A stretch of 64,000 nucleotides of DNA from Verrucomicrobiota bacterium (lineage in GTDB: Bacteria > Verrucomicrobiota > Verrucomicrobiia > Verrucomicrobiales > DEV007): positions 74,195-138,194 of the forward strand of contig PKCI01000011.1 in NCBI GenBank assembly GCA_002862135.1, in the 5' to 3' direction. The notes beneath the pieces were generated by a model. It did not search any database, was not told where the DNA came from, and worked only from the letters and a program-made list of their open reading frames with translations. Shown piece by piece: positions 42,867 to 52,444 of the stretch; position 1 is the stretch's first letter; each line of letters starts with the position of its first letter. The translations under genes and the position numbers were made by a program.

Positions 42867-43937
42867 ATGGATAAGGATACCGAAGATTTCCTCTACAGAT
42901 TACTGAACACTCCGAGCCCGACCGGTTTTGAGGTTAAGGGTCAGCGTGTCTGGGCCAATCGATGCCGCGAGTTTGCGGACTCTGTCGACAGCGATTCCTA
43001 CGGCAATGCCTGGGCCACTATCAACGGGGCCGAAGGCGCACCGACAGTGATGATCGAAGCCCACGCCGATGAAATTGGCTTCATGGTCAAATACATCAGC
43101 GATGACGGCTACCTACGTGTCGATCGCATCGGTGGATCAGACTGGGCCACGGCACGTGGCCGCCGTCTGTGTTTGTATGGTGACAAAGGGGAAGTCCTCG
43201 GCATCATTGGTAACACTGCTATCCATATCCGGGACCGCAAAGACGGGGAAAAAGCGCCCGAGGTCCACGAACTCTATGTCGATATCGGGGCGAAAGACGC
43301 CAACGATGTCGAAGAGATGGGTATCCGGGTGGGACATCCCGGAGTCTACGCAGACAGCGCGGTTCCTTTCGGCAAGAACGGCATTGTTGGCCGTGCTCTC
43401 GATAACCGCATTGGCGGCTTTATCATTTCCGAAGTAGCCCGTCGCCTTTCCTCAGAAAAACCGACGGCTACCTGTATCGCACTCAATGCCGTCCAGGAAG
43501 AGATCGGAGGCTACGGAGCGACCATGGCTTCCTACGCGCTCAAGCCTGACATCTGCCTCGTTCTCGATGTGACGCATGCAACAGACAGTCCTGACATCAA
43601 ACATGCCCAGCATGGTAAAGTCACCCTCGGCGGTGGACCGTCGGTGACTCACGGGACTGCCAATCACCCACTAATCGTTGATCGAATTATCGAACTCGCG
43701 AAAACGAACGATATCCCGCTCCAACATGAAGCCTCTTCTCGTTTCACCGGAACAGATACGGACTCGATTTATCACCAGCGAGGTGGCATCCCCAGTGCTT
43801 TGGTTTCTCTGCCGCTACGTTACATGCACTCCATCGTCGAGATGGCGGATTTTGACGATGTGAACCACGTCATCGACCTAATGACTGCGTTTGTCAGATC
43901 GGTTGCCTCCGACGAGTCCTTCAAGGTGGAGATCTGA
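42867..43937 (+). CDS. M42 family metallopeptidase
   Basis: TVMIEAHADEIGFMVKYI, GRALDNRIGGFIISEVAR, NAVQEEIGGYGATMASYALKPDICLVLDVTHATD. Confidence 0.9.
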   Translation: MDKDTEDFLYRLLNTPSPTGFEVKGQRVWANRCREFADSVDSDSYGNAWATINGAEGAPTVMIEAHADEIGFMVKYISDDGYLRVDRIGGSDWATARGRRLCLYGDKGEVLGIIGNTAIHIRDRKDGEKAPEVHELYVDIGAKDANDVEEMGIRVGHPGVYADSAVPFGKNGIVGRALDNRIGGFIISEVARRLSSEKPTATCIALNAVQEEIGGYGATMASYALKPDICLVLDVTHATDSPDIKHAQHGKVTLGGGPSVTHGTANHPLIVDRIIELAKTNDIPLQHEASSRFTGTDTDSIYHQRGGIPSALVSLPLRYMHSIVEMADFDDVNHVIDLMTAFVRSVASDESFKVEI

Positions 43938-44050
43938 GTGATCTGACCTTTACCAGACCGGCGTCAATGCCAAAAGCTGTTCCACCATGGGCGGGGTCAG
44001 CTCACGAAGATTATCAGGCAATCCCGACTCCTCACGAAGAGGAGGAATAG

Positions 44051-44125
44051 CTCGTTTCAAACGGCGAAATCTCCCTGGAAGAGCAAATGGAGACTTTTGA
44101 AGAAGCTCTCAAGAACTCAGCCTCG
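44051..44125 (+). pseudogene. Possible remnant of exonuclease VII small subunit (xseB)
   Basis: LVSNGEISLEEQMETFEEALKNSA directly after an in-frame TAG; the adjacent frame reads GIARFK just upstream. Confidence 0.3.
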
Positions 44126-45337
44126 CTGGTGACCTTTTTCAATAAGTTCGATAAACCGACTCATTAGCTTCTCTTTGGAAGTGTAAGATGAGGCCTTCGC
44201 ATATTTCTCGGACACTCCACGCCCACCCTCATCCGCAATCGCCTTAATGTGATCGGCAATGGTATCCACCTCCCCCTGCGCGGATCGACGACAAAGAAAC
44301 GCGTCGGGGTGTTTAGCAATCAAGTCCCCCACGTGACTGGCCTCGGGCCCGATGAATAGAAACGGAGCTGAGATACTGAGAATGTTGTAGATCTTGCAGG
44401 GATGGATCATCCCGACAAACGGTTCCCCCATCACCACGACGTGGAGATCCGCTGCTGAAAGGGACCCTGCCAACTTCTCCATTGGCTGATAGGGCAGACA
44501 ACGCACATTTCGGAGCCCTCCGTCCTCGATACGTCGAGCAATCTTTTTGTGTTCACTTCCGCCACCGACGAAGAAAAAGACAAACCGTGTGTCTTCTTTC
44601 AACTTCACAGCCGCATCAACGACTGAGTCAAGCGGGTGACAGGGGCTGTGATTCCCGGAATACATGATGACATACTTATCAGTGAGACCGTGCTTCTCTC
44701 TGAAAAGGTCTCTCCCCTCGGGATCAAAGGAGACTTCGTCATCGAGTGACCAAGGGGGAATCACTTCGATTCTATCCTCCGGGATTTCTTTTGCCCGGAT
44801 GCGATCACGCATAAATCGATCGAGCGCGAAGATCTTTTCGGAGTTACTGAAGCTGAACCGCGACAAGGCTTCCAAAACTCTCGCCGGAAAGGACTTTGCT
44901 CGAAGCCAGCCCGCCGCAATCGCTTCGTCCGGATTCAAATCCATGACCCAGTAATAGAACTTCGCTCCACGAAGCTTTGCTGCTGCTGCCCCGAAAACCG
45001 AAATTAACGGAGGAGAGGTCAGGGAAACCACTGCGTCGAACCGCGGGATCGTCAGCAATTTGAAACCGCACATTACCATGAAGCTGGCAAAGTCGATGGC
45101 CCGACGCCACTTGGCGCCCTTTCCAAATCCAGTTGATGGTATTCGATAGATTTCAATACCGTTCCAGTTCTCTCGAGCCGGAAATCGTTTTTCTAAGTTA
45201 TCGTAGGCCCGGCTCCCTGCGATGACGGCAACTTCGTGCCCCTTCTCCCGCAGCCCCTGAGCCAGATCAGAGAGATACAATGCCGTAGCAACGACATCGG
45301 GATGGAAAGTCTGATTGAGAAGAAGGATTTTCATCAA
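44117..45337 (-). CDS. Glycosyltransferase family 4 (WbuB-like)
   Basis: MKILLLNQTFHPDVVATALYLSDLAQGLREKGHEVAVIAGSRAYDN ... VIMYSGNHSPCHPLDSVVDAA. Confidence 0.85.
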   Translation of the reverse strand: MMKILLLNQTFHPDVVATALYLSDLAQGLREKGHEVAVIAGSRAYDNLEKRFPARENWNGIEIYRIPSTGFGKGAKWRRAIDFASFMVMCGFKLLTIPRFDAVVSLTSPPLISVFGAAAAKLRGAKFYYWVMDLNPDEAIAAGWLRAKSFPARVLEALSRFSFSNSEKIFALDRFMRDRIRAKEIPEDRIEVIPPWSLDDEVSFDPEGRDLFREKHGLTDKYVIMYSGNHSPCHPLDSVVDAAVKLKEDTRFVFFFVGGGSEHKKIARRIEDGGLRNVRCLPYQPMEKLAGSLSAADLHVVVMGEPFVGMIHPCKIYNILSISAPFLFIGPEASHVGDLIAKHPDAFLCRRSAQGEVDTIADHIKAIADEGGRGVSEKYAKASSYTSKEKLMSRFIELIEKGHQRG

Positions 45338-45364
45338 GCGGTTCTGAACGGGAACAGACCAGTG

Positions 45365-46432
45365 CTAGAGGGCAGCCAGCAATTCAGCGACGACTTCCGG
45401 GTAGGCCCGATGCTCCGCATCATTGATCCTCGCCTGAAGCACCTCCGGAGTGTCCCCGCTTTCAACGGGAACCTCTTCCTGCCGCAGTATCTCCCCGGTA
45501 TCCATCCCGCTATCGATGAGGTGAACCGAGCATCCCGCGACAGAGTCCCCCGCTTCTATCGCCCTCTCGACGGCCCTGAGTCCGGGATACTTCGGCAAGA
45601 GGGAAGGATGCACGTTGAGAATCCGACCTTCGAAAGCACTCAGCAACGGTTCGCGAACGATGCGCATAAACCCGGCCAGGACGACGATGTCAATCGAAGC
45701 CGCCTGGAGCCGATCGAGTATCTCCTTGATTGCAGCATCCGTTAAACGCCCCTTTTTTGTGGTGCCGGGATCAATCACGATGCCAGGCACTCCAAAAGCT
45801 TCGGCATGATCGAGGATGCCTGCGTCGGGAACATCAGTGAGAATCAAGGCCACCTCGCCACCGAGTCTTCCCTCTGCAGAAGCCCGCATCATCGCCTCTG
45901 CGTTCGATCCTTTCCCGGAACCAAGGACGGCCACCTTCTTGACTGCATCTTTACCCACTGACATCTGCTTCAGTGTCTCGCTGGTCGACTTACCGGGTAC
46001 CAGTGAGAGAATTTCGATTTGGATTCCGAGGCGATCAAGCAACGCTTTTTCTTCATCGATGAGCGAGTCAGCTGTGTAATCCCCCCCTTTCGTGTAAATG
46101 TGAGGTTGAATTGCCTCGATCACACCCGTCGCACGCCGGTCTTCGAAAACCACAACCCGGTCGACAAACTCGAGCGCACAAAGCATTTCGGCACGATCTT
46201 CGACACCGTTTACCGGCCGCCCCTCCCCTTTTAATTCGCGCACCGAATCGTCCCCGTTGATGGCCACGACAAGACAGTCGCCCAGGGCAGCTGCCTCACG
46301 CAGGTAGCGCACATGCCCAACATGAAGCAAGTCGAAAGCCCCGTTCGTAAGAACAAGCTTTCGCCCCTCGCGGCCAAGATCTTCGCGCGCGGCAGCGACT
46401 TCTTCGATGGATGAGAGGTATCCTTGAGGCAT
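45365..46432 (-). CDS. Fusion of RfaE2-type (heptose-1-phosphate) nucleotidyltransferase and phosphoribosylglycinamide formyltransferase (PurN)
   Basis: N-term KLVLTNGAFDLLHVGHVRYLREAAALGD...IYTKGGDYTADSL; C-term VAVLGSGKGSNAEAMM...LNVHPSLLPKYPGLRAVERAIEAGDSVAGCSVHLIDSGMDTGEIL. Confidence 0.9.
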   Translation of the reverse strand: MPQGYLSSIEEVAAAREDLGREGRKLVLTNGAFDLLHVGHVRYLREAAALGDCLVVAINGDDSVRELKGEGRPVNGVEDRAEMLCALEFVDRVVVFEDRRATGVIEAIQPHIYTKGGDYTADSLIDEEKALLDRLGIQIEILSLVPGKSTSETLKQMSVGKDAVKKVAVLGSGKGSNAEAMMRASAEGRLGGEVALILTDVPDAGILDHAEAFGVPGIVIDPGTTKKGRLTDAAIKEILDRLQAASIDIVVLAGFMRIVREPLLSAFEGRILNVHPSLLPKYPGLRAVERAIEAGDSVAGCSVHLIDSGMDTGEILRQEEVPVESGDTPEVLQARINDAEHRAYPEVVAELLAAL

Positions 46433-46547
46433 TTGGAAAAGCTATCGCAAAATCTTCAGTCCGTCGTAAAAAAATTATGACCCGGTCCCCCCCTCTGCGC
46501 CGCACTTTCCGCTTTTCAGCACGCCTTTTTCCACGGACACTACCGCC

Positions 46548-47645
46548 ATGCATGATCCGCGCATTGACCAATTAGCCCGGCAACTAGTTCGCTACTCTAC
46601 CGCAACCAAGCGCGGTGAGAATGTCCTCATTGAGCTGTTTGATGTGCCGGAGACAGTTGGCATCGCATTGATCCGCGAAGTTCGAGCCGTTCGAGCGACT
46701 CCTTTTATCAACATTCATAACGCCAAGATCAGCCGGGAGATGGCCCGGGGTGCCACCGAAGATCAATATGCTTCCATCGCCAAAACCGCGATGCACCAAA
46801 TGAAAGCGATGGATTGCTATCTTGCGATCCGGGGCAGCCACAACGTCAACGAACTTTCCGACGTTCCTGCCAAGAAGATGCAGCTACTTTCCGGAAAAAT
46901 GCGCCCGGTCCTCAACGAGCGAGTCAACAAGACCCGCTGGTGTGTTCTCCGATGGCCCAATCCTTCCATGGCCCAGAGTGCCGGTATGTCGACTGAAGCT
47001 TTCGAAGACTTCTACTTTGATGTCTGTCTGCTTGAATACTCTAAGCTGAAGCGTGGCATGAATGCCCTTGCCAAGCTCATGACCGAGACCAATGACGTCC
47101 ACATCAAGGGGCCTGGAACGGATTTATGGTTCAACATTGCCGGCCTTCCCGGCATCGCCTGCGGAGGCACCCACAACATTCCCGACGGTGAATGTTTCAC
47201 CGCTCCGGTGAAGAATTCAGTCCAGGGTGTCATCAGTTACAACGCCCCGTCCATTTACCAGGGCATCGCTTTTGACAATGTGAAACTTGAGTTCAACGAC
47301 GGTAAAATCGTCAAAGCCACAGCCAACAATACCAAGGCTATCAACAAGATTTTTAACACTGACCCCGGCGCCCGCTACATCGGTGAGTTCGCGATCGGCT
47401 TCAATCCTAAGATCAAAGAGCCCATGCGCGATATCCTCTTCGACGAGAAAATCGCCGGGAGTTTCCACTTCACGCCCGGTCAAGCCTACGAAGTGGCAGA
47501 TAACGGCAACCGCAGTTCAGTACACTGGGATCTCGTAAATATCCAGCGCCTCGACTATGGCGGTGGTGAGATCTACTTCGACGGAAAATTGATTCGGAAG
47601 AACGGTCAATTTATTCCCAAGTCGCTGCATTCTCTGAACTACTAA
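46548..47645 (+). CDS. M29 family aminopeptidase
   Basis: MHDPRIDQLARQLVRYSTATKRGENVLIE; GTHNIPDGECFTAPVKNSVQGVISYNAPSIYQG. Confidence 0.85.
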   Translation: MHDPRIDQLARQLVRYSTATKRGENVLIELFDVPETVGIALIREVRAVRATPFINIHNAKISREMARGATEDQYASIAKTAMHQMKAMDCYLAIRGSHNVNELSDVPAKKMQLLSGKMRPVLNERVNKTRWCVLRWPNPSMAQSAGMSTEAFEDFYFDVCLLEYSKLKRGMNALAKLMTETNDVHIKGPGTDLWFNIAGLPGIACGGTHNIPDGECFTAPVKNSVQGVISYNAPSIYQGIAFDNVKLEFNDGKIVKATANNTKAINKIFNTDPGARYIGEFAIGFNPKIKEPMRDILFDEKIAGSFHFTPGQAYEVADNGNRSSVHWDLVNIQRLDYGGGEIYFDGKLIRKNGQFIPKSLHSLNY

Positions 47646-47656
47646 AATCGGGAGTC

Positions 47657-48034
47657 ATGCTGAAGACGCTTACGGCTCTCATACTAGGAGGTGCCCTTGG
47701 GGCAGTTTCCCGCTGGGGCCTTCACGTCTTAATCGATTCGCGTTGGGGAGGTGGCCATCTCTTTCCTTGGGGCATCTTCGTGGTGAATGTGGCAGGATGC
47801 TTCCTCTTCGGTTGGTTCTTTTCGATGTTCGAAGGCCGCCCCTGGTTCTCCAACACCATACAATTGGGGATCTTCACCGGATTCCTCGGAAGCTTCACCA
47901 CCTTCTCCACTTTTGGCTGGAACACCCTTGAACTGTTAAAAAGTGGTCACGCCGCGATGGCGATCGGAAATGTCGGAGCAAGCGTTGTCCTCGGTCTCCT
48001 CGCCGTCTGGGCCGGCTATGCCCTGGGTCGCTGA
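47657..48034 (+). CDS. crcB: Fluoride channel CrcB/FluC
   Basis: GGALGAVSRWGLHVLI ... PWGIFVVNVAGCFLFGWF ... GIFTGFLGSFTTFSTFGWNTLEL. Confidence 0.93.
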   Translation: MLKTLTALILGGALGAVSRWGLHVLIDSRWGGGHLFPWGIFVVNVAGCFLFGWFFSMFEGRPWFSNTIQLGIFTGFLGSFTTFSTFGWNTLELLKSGHAAMAIGNVGASVVLGLLAVWAGYALGR

Positions 48035-48426
48035 TCCAACTCCAGGAGAAACGTCCTCGGATTGACCATCAGGAAGGTCACCAGCGACACAGCGAAAAGA
48101 GGTAGGTAATCGGACATTGGGGCTCCTTGAAATCCCAATACCAGTCCAAAGATCGCAGAAGATTCTGCCAAGGCGAGGGCGACGATAAAAGCCTGATCAG
48201 CGAATGGCACCACCCTGCCCTCCTTTACAGAACGGGATCTGACAAAATGCTTTGCCCCGAGACTGGCGATCGCCGAAAGTAGGCCCGCCACATAGAGGGG
48301 GTTTTTCAGTTCACCAGAATTCGCTTCACCGGAATCGACCACTTGGAGGACGGCAAAATAAGTCACTACCGCCGACATCAGGGCGAACCAGATCAACCAC
48401 TTTACCATGGCAGGCAATTGGGCCAT
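48016..48426 (-). CDS. Hypothetical membrane protein
   Basis: MAQLPAMVKWLIWFALMSAVVTYFAVLQ...; several TM segments; start trimmed from 48516. Confidence 0.65.
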   Translation of the reverse strand: MAQLPAMVKWLIWFALMSAVVTYFAVLQVVDSGEANSGELKNPLYVAGLLSAIASLGAKHFVRSRSVKEGRVVPFADQAFIVALALAESSAIFGLVLGFQGAPMSDYLPLFAVSLVTFLMVNPRTFLLELDQRPRA

Positions 48427-48458
48427 TTTCTCCTTTGCGTCTCCGAATTTTGTTGGGG

Positions 48459-48821
48459 TTACTTCGCGCGGCGGAAGATGTAAAAGTTGTCGGAGGTAAC
48501 AGCGACAAATTCCCAACCACCATCTTTTTCCACTTCGACGATGGTGCGTGGAAGCATGTTGGATTTTGCGATCTTATCGACCATTTCCTTGGGAAAATTG
48601 ATCTCACCGTTCTCCGAGATCTCGATTCCCTCCTCTCCCGCAATTGCCCGAAATCCAATGGAATCCATCTGCTGAGAACTGAGCGTCTGGTATTCAAAAT
48701 CCGCGGCACCGCCAGGCATAGCTCCTCTGCCGCCCGAACCTAATAATCCAAAGTTGGTAAGCAAATTCAAGATACCGATAAGAATGATAAAACCGAGCAG
48801 AGAGAAGATCGCATTTTTCAT
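48459..48821 (-). CDS. Hypothetical membrane-anchored protein
   Basis: MKNAIFSLLGFIILIGILNLLTNFGLLG; start trimmed from 49028. Confidence 0.65.
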   Translation of the reverse strand: MKNAIFSLLGFIILIGILNLLTNFGLLGSGGRGAMPGGAADFEYQTLSSQQMDSIGFRAIAGEEGIEISENGEINFPKEMVDKIAKSNMLPRTIVEVEKDGGWEFVAVTSDNFYIFRRAK

Positions 48822-48903
48822 AGGAGATAATTCAAAAGTATGACGGGTTGAAGGCCAAAACCTCAACAGAATTCGACCGTCGTGTAAAGTGCATCCCCGG
48901 GGC

Positions 48904-49623
48904 TTAGGACGAGAACAGCAAATCAATTGCAGATGCCATCTCGTCGGTTTTAGCGAGATCAGCGAGCAAAATATCCGGCTCTCCGGATTCCAGTTGTTCA
49001 TAGCTGGCACCTCCAGTTGCCACCGCAATCACATGGGCCCCGAAAGCGCGGGCGCAGGCAATGTCTTTGAGCGTGTCACCGATGATCACGGTCTGCTGAG
49101 GTGCAAACCTCTGTCCGCTCATGCCTTCCGCCCGATCGATCGCAATTGGGCCCAGTTCGTTGCGCAAGGAATGATCATTCCCGTAGGCACCGAAACAAAA
49201 GTGATGATCGATCCCGAAATACCTCAGTTTAAGCCGGGCTCCGGCTTCGATATTCCCGGTCAACAGTCCCATGAGGCAATCTTCGCGCCGCTCAAACTCG
49301 CCAAGTAATTCAGGAACACCGGGCAAAACCCTTCCCTTTCCCCGATTCCGAAAATTATTCATACACCCGTCGAGCGCAATAATGTACTGGCTAAAAAAGA
49401 GCTCACGGTGACCGTCATGATCATCGATTTCAAAATGCTCAAAGAGGAACGCGACGACGCTGCTGTCTGTCGCTCCCCCAAGATCGAGAGCTGGAAAATC
49501 CTTCCCACGACAATGCGGAAACGCCTTGAAGAAACCCTCCTCTAACGATCTCAGGCCAGCCCCTTCTGTATCCACCAGAGTGCCGTCGATATCGAAGAGA
49601 AGTAGCTTGTCAGCCTGGCTCAC
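48904..49623 (-). CDS. HAD-superfamily hydrolase
   Basis: KLLLFDIDGTLVDTEGAGLRSLEEGF ... LLTGNIEAGARLKL ... VIIGDTLKDIACARAFG. Confidence 0.88.
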   Translation of the reverse strand: MSQADKLLLFDIDGTLVDTEGAGLRSLEEGFFKAFPHCRGKDFPALDLGGATDSSVVAFLFEHFEIDDHDGHRELFFSQYIIALDGCMNNFRNRGKGRVLPGVPELLGEFERREDCLMGLLTGNIEAGARLKLRYFGIDHHFCFGAYGNDHSLRNELGPIAIDRAEGMSGQRFAPQQTVIIGDTLKDIACARAFGAHVIAVATGGASYEQLESGEPDILLADLAKTDEMASAIDLLFSS

Positions 49624-49675
49624 CGGAATTCAGGAGTTCAGGACATCGCCCGGTCGGAACCGAGCGATACTGGGA

Positions 49676-50365
49676 TCAGGAATCTTTCTCCTCCTCCTCA
49701 ACTTCGGATGCTCTATCGCTCACCTCATCGTCAGCGTGCTCATCGTCAGCATCATCCTCTTCGTGAGCTGCGTGTGCGGCTTCCACCTCCTCGAGATCGA
49801 CGTCTTCATCGTCGGGACGGAATTTACGCACCTGTTTCTCTTTGGGAAGGGGCGATAGCATCATGAGGATGTTCCGGTTATTGAGCTTAGGCTCGAGGTC
49901 TACGTGAGCCATGCTCTCCAGATCCTCTTTGACACGATCCATCAATTTAAAACCAAGATCTTTGTGAGCCATCTGGCGGCCACGGAACTGAAGTTGAATC
50001 CGAACTTTAAACCCGTGCGCGAGGAAGTCTTCAGCATGGGTCATTTTAATGTTGTAATCGTGATCCCCGATATTTACCCGGAACTTAACCTCCTTTTCGC
50101 GCTTCTTCGGCTTTTCCGTCTTCTTCTGCTTGGACTGCTCGTATTTATACTTTCCGTAGTCAACAATGCGGCAAACCGGGGGCTTTGCGTGAGGAGCAAT
50201 TTCCACAAGATCGAGACCGAGTTCTTTTGCCTTGTTTAAGGCTTTGTGAGTTGGCAGCACGACGTTGTGCTCACCGTAGATGACTCGGATTTCGGAAGCT
50301 CGAATCCGGTCGTTCACCCGCGTCCTCGGCTGACGCGGCCTTCGTTTCATGGGTCTCTTAGCGAT
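49676..50365 (-). CDS. infC: Translation initiation factor IF-3 with acidic C-terminal extension (AUC start proposed; conservative ATG at 50350)
   Basis: RTRVNDRIRASEIRVIYGEHNVVLPTHKALNKAKELGLDLVEIAPHAKPPVCRIVDYGKYKYE ... IQLQFRGRQMAHKDLG. Confidence 0.93.
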   Translation of the reverse strand: MAKRPMKRRPRQPRTRVNDRIRASEIRVIYGEHNVVLPTHKALNKAKELGLDLVEIAPHAKPPVCRIVDYGKYKYEQSKQKKTEKPKKREKEVKFRVNIGDHDYNIKMTHAEDFLAHGFKVRIQLQFRGRQMAHKDLGFKLMDRVKEDLESMAHVDLEPKLNNRNILMMLSPLPKEKQVRKFRPDDEDVDLEEVEAAHAAHEEDDADDEHADDEVSDRASEVEEEEKDS

Positions 50366-50557
50366 AGCGAATTACCTCCAATAGGTGGGTGATAGTTTGT
50401 CGACAAATAGTCCTCCCATCGAAAGGACAGACTCTCCGTGAGTGAGGACCAAAAAGGTTAATTTCAAAGTTAATACCCTGGGAAGGGGTAAACGTTTCAT
50501 CTCCAGCGGCGAAATCAAGATCACCAAGCGCTGAACAGTAATGGTCACGCCAACCGA

Positions 50558-52444
50558 TCATAGACTACGGGAGCGAATCTCGGCGACGACCTGGTTCTTA
50601 AATTCGTCCACGCCGATAGCTCCGACATCACCACGATCACGGTGACGGACGGACACTTGATTCGATTCCTGTTCTTTCGCTCCGATGATTAACATATAAG
50701 GAATCCGCTCGAGCTGAGCAAGTCGAATTTTGGCACCGACTTTCTCGTTTGTATCATCCACCTTGACTCGAACACCCTCCTTGCGAAGCGCCTTGTGCAC
50801 CTCATCCGCGGCCTCGATGAACTTCTCAGAGATTGGCAGAATTCTGACTTGCTCAGGGGATAACCAGGTCGGGAATTTTCCTGCGAAATGTTCGATCAGC
50901 ACGCCAACAAAGCGTTCCAAGGAACCAAAAGGAGCGCGGTGGATCATGACCGGTCGGTGGGATGAGTTGTCCTTTCCGACGTACTCGAGACCGAAGCGCT
51001 CGGGCAGGTTGTAGTCTACCTGAACAGTACCAAGTTGCCACTCACGCCCAATCGCATCCTTGACAACGAAATCAATCTTGGGCCCATAGAAGGCGGCCTC
51101 CCCCGGTTCTTCTGCAAAGTCTTTACCCAGTGACGACGCGGCTTCGCGCAAGGCATCCTCCGCCTTGTCCCACTGCTCCGGCTCACCGACGTATTTGGTC
51201 GAATCCGGATCACGCAGACCCACCCTAACACGGTAGTCTTCCATGCCGAGGGTTTCGAGAACGATCTTCACGAGCTCAAGGCACCCCATGATTTCATCCT
51301 TCAATTGATCCTCCGTACAGAAAATGTGAGCATCGTCCTGAGTAAAACCACGCACGCGCGTCATACCGCCCAATTCACCCGACTGCTCCCAACGATAAAC
51401 CGTGCCGAACTCCGCGAGACGAACCGGAAGATCGCGGTAGCTTTGGTGATCACTCTGGTAAATCCTGATATGGTGCGGACAGTTCATCGGCCTGAGCAGG
51501 AACCCGGTGGTTTCCCCTGATTCAAGTTGCTCCATCAGATCCCCACAAGAGCGCCCCTCTTCCGCTAGCCCCTTAAGCACTTCTCTCTCTGCGAGCGGGG
51601 GAAACTGGGAATCTGCATAGTAGGGATAATGCCCCGAGGTTCGAAAAAGATCGAGCTTGCCAATATGTGGCGTAACCACTTGGCTGTATCCTTGGCGGTT
51701 GAGGTGCTCGAGGATGAAGTCCAGCAATTGCTGGCGGAGGATTGCTCCTTTCGGCTTCCAGAGAACCAGTCCCTGGCCGACAGCTTCGTCGATAAGGAAG
51801 AGATTGAGCTCCTTTCCGATCTTCCGGTGATCACGCAGTTTCGCCTCCTCAAGTTGTTCGAGATGCTCACCAAGCTCGGTCTTATTCTTAAAGGATGTAC
51901 CGTAAACTCGCTGCAGTTGCGGATTCTTCGCATCACCCTTGTAAAAGGCACTCGCCACGCTCATGACCTTGAACGCTTTGCAGTTCCCCGTGCGGGGAAC
52001 ATGCGGCCCCGCGCAAAGGTCCCAGAAATCACCGTTCTTATAAATAGAGATCTCTTCGTCTTCCGGAATCTCTTCGAGCAGATCAATCTTGAAGGTGCTC
52101 TCGACGTCGCGATCAGCAAGCGCCGCCAAACGCCCTTTCTTTGCTAAGCCTAAAGCTTCGTCGCGGGAAACCACTATTTTTTCAAAAGGCTGGTTTTCTT
52201 TCACCACCTTCTTCATTTCGGCCTCAATCTTCTCGAAATCATCCGGAGTGATTCGGTGCTCCATGTCGACGTCATAATAGAATCCCTGCTCAATCGGAGG
52301 GCCATATGCGAATTGGGCATCAGGCCACAATTTCGAAATCGCTGTCGCCATGACGTGAGCCGTCGAATGCCGGAGACGTTCCAGGTCCGACATCTGATTG
52401 CGCTCTTCGAGCGTCTTCCTCTGTTTTTCGTCCGTTTCAGCCAT
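50558..52444 (-). CDS. thrS: Threonyl-tRNA synthetase
   Basis: RLRHSTAHVMATAISKLWPDAQFAYGPPIEQGFYYDV, FLLRPMNCPHHIRIY, GGMTRVRGFTQDDAHIFCTEDQ. Confidence 0.95.
   Translation of the reverse strand: MAETDEKQRKTLEERNQMSDLERLRHSTAHVMATAISKLWPDAQFAYGPPIEQGFYYDVDMEHRITPDDFEKIEAEMKKVVKENQPFEKIVVSRDEALGLAKKGRLAALADRDVESTFKIDLLEEIPEDEEISIYKNGDFWDLCAGPHVPRTGNCKAFKVMSVASAFYKGDAKNPQLQRVYGTSFKNKTELGEHLEQLEEAKLRDHRKIGKELNLFLIDEAVGQGLVLWKPKGAILRQQLLDFILEHLNRQGYSQVVTPHIGKLDLFRTSGHYPYYADSQFPPLAEREVLKGLAEEGRSCGDLMEQLESGETTGFLLRPMNCPHHIRIYQSDHQSYRDLPVRLAEFGTVYRWEQSGELGGMTRVRGFTQDDAHIFCTEDQLKDEIMGCLELVKIVLETLGMEDYRVRVGLRDPDSTKYVGEPEQWDKAEDALREAASSLGKDFAEEPGEAAFYGPKIDFVVKDAIGREWQLGTVQVDYNLPERFGLEYVGKDNSSHRPVMIHRAPFGSLERFVGVLIEHFAGKFPTWLSPEQVRILPISEKFIEAADEVHKALRKEGVRVKVDDTNEKVGAKIRLAQLERIPYMLIIGAKEQESNQVSVRHRDRGDVGAIGVDEFKNQVVAEIRSRSL

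Noticed and set aside
47646-47656. Fluoride riboswitch before crcB
   Set aside because: Only 11 bp separate the M29 peptidase stop from the crcB start, leaving no space.
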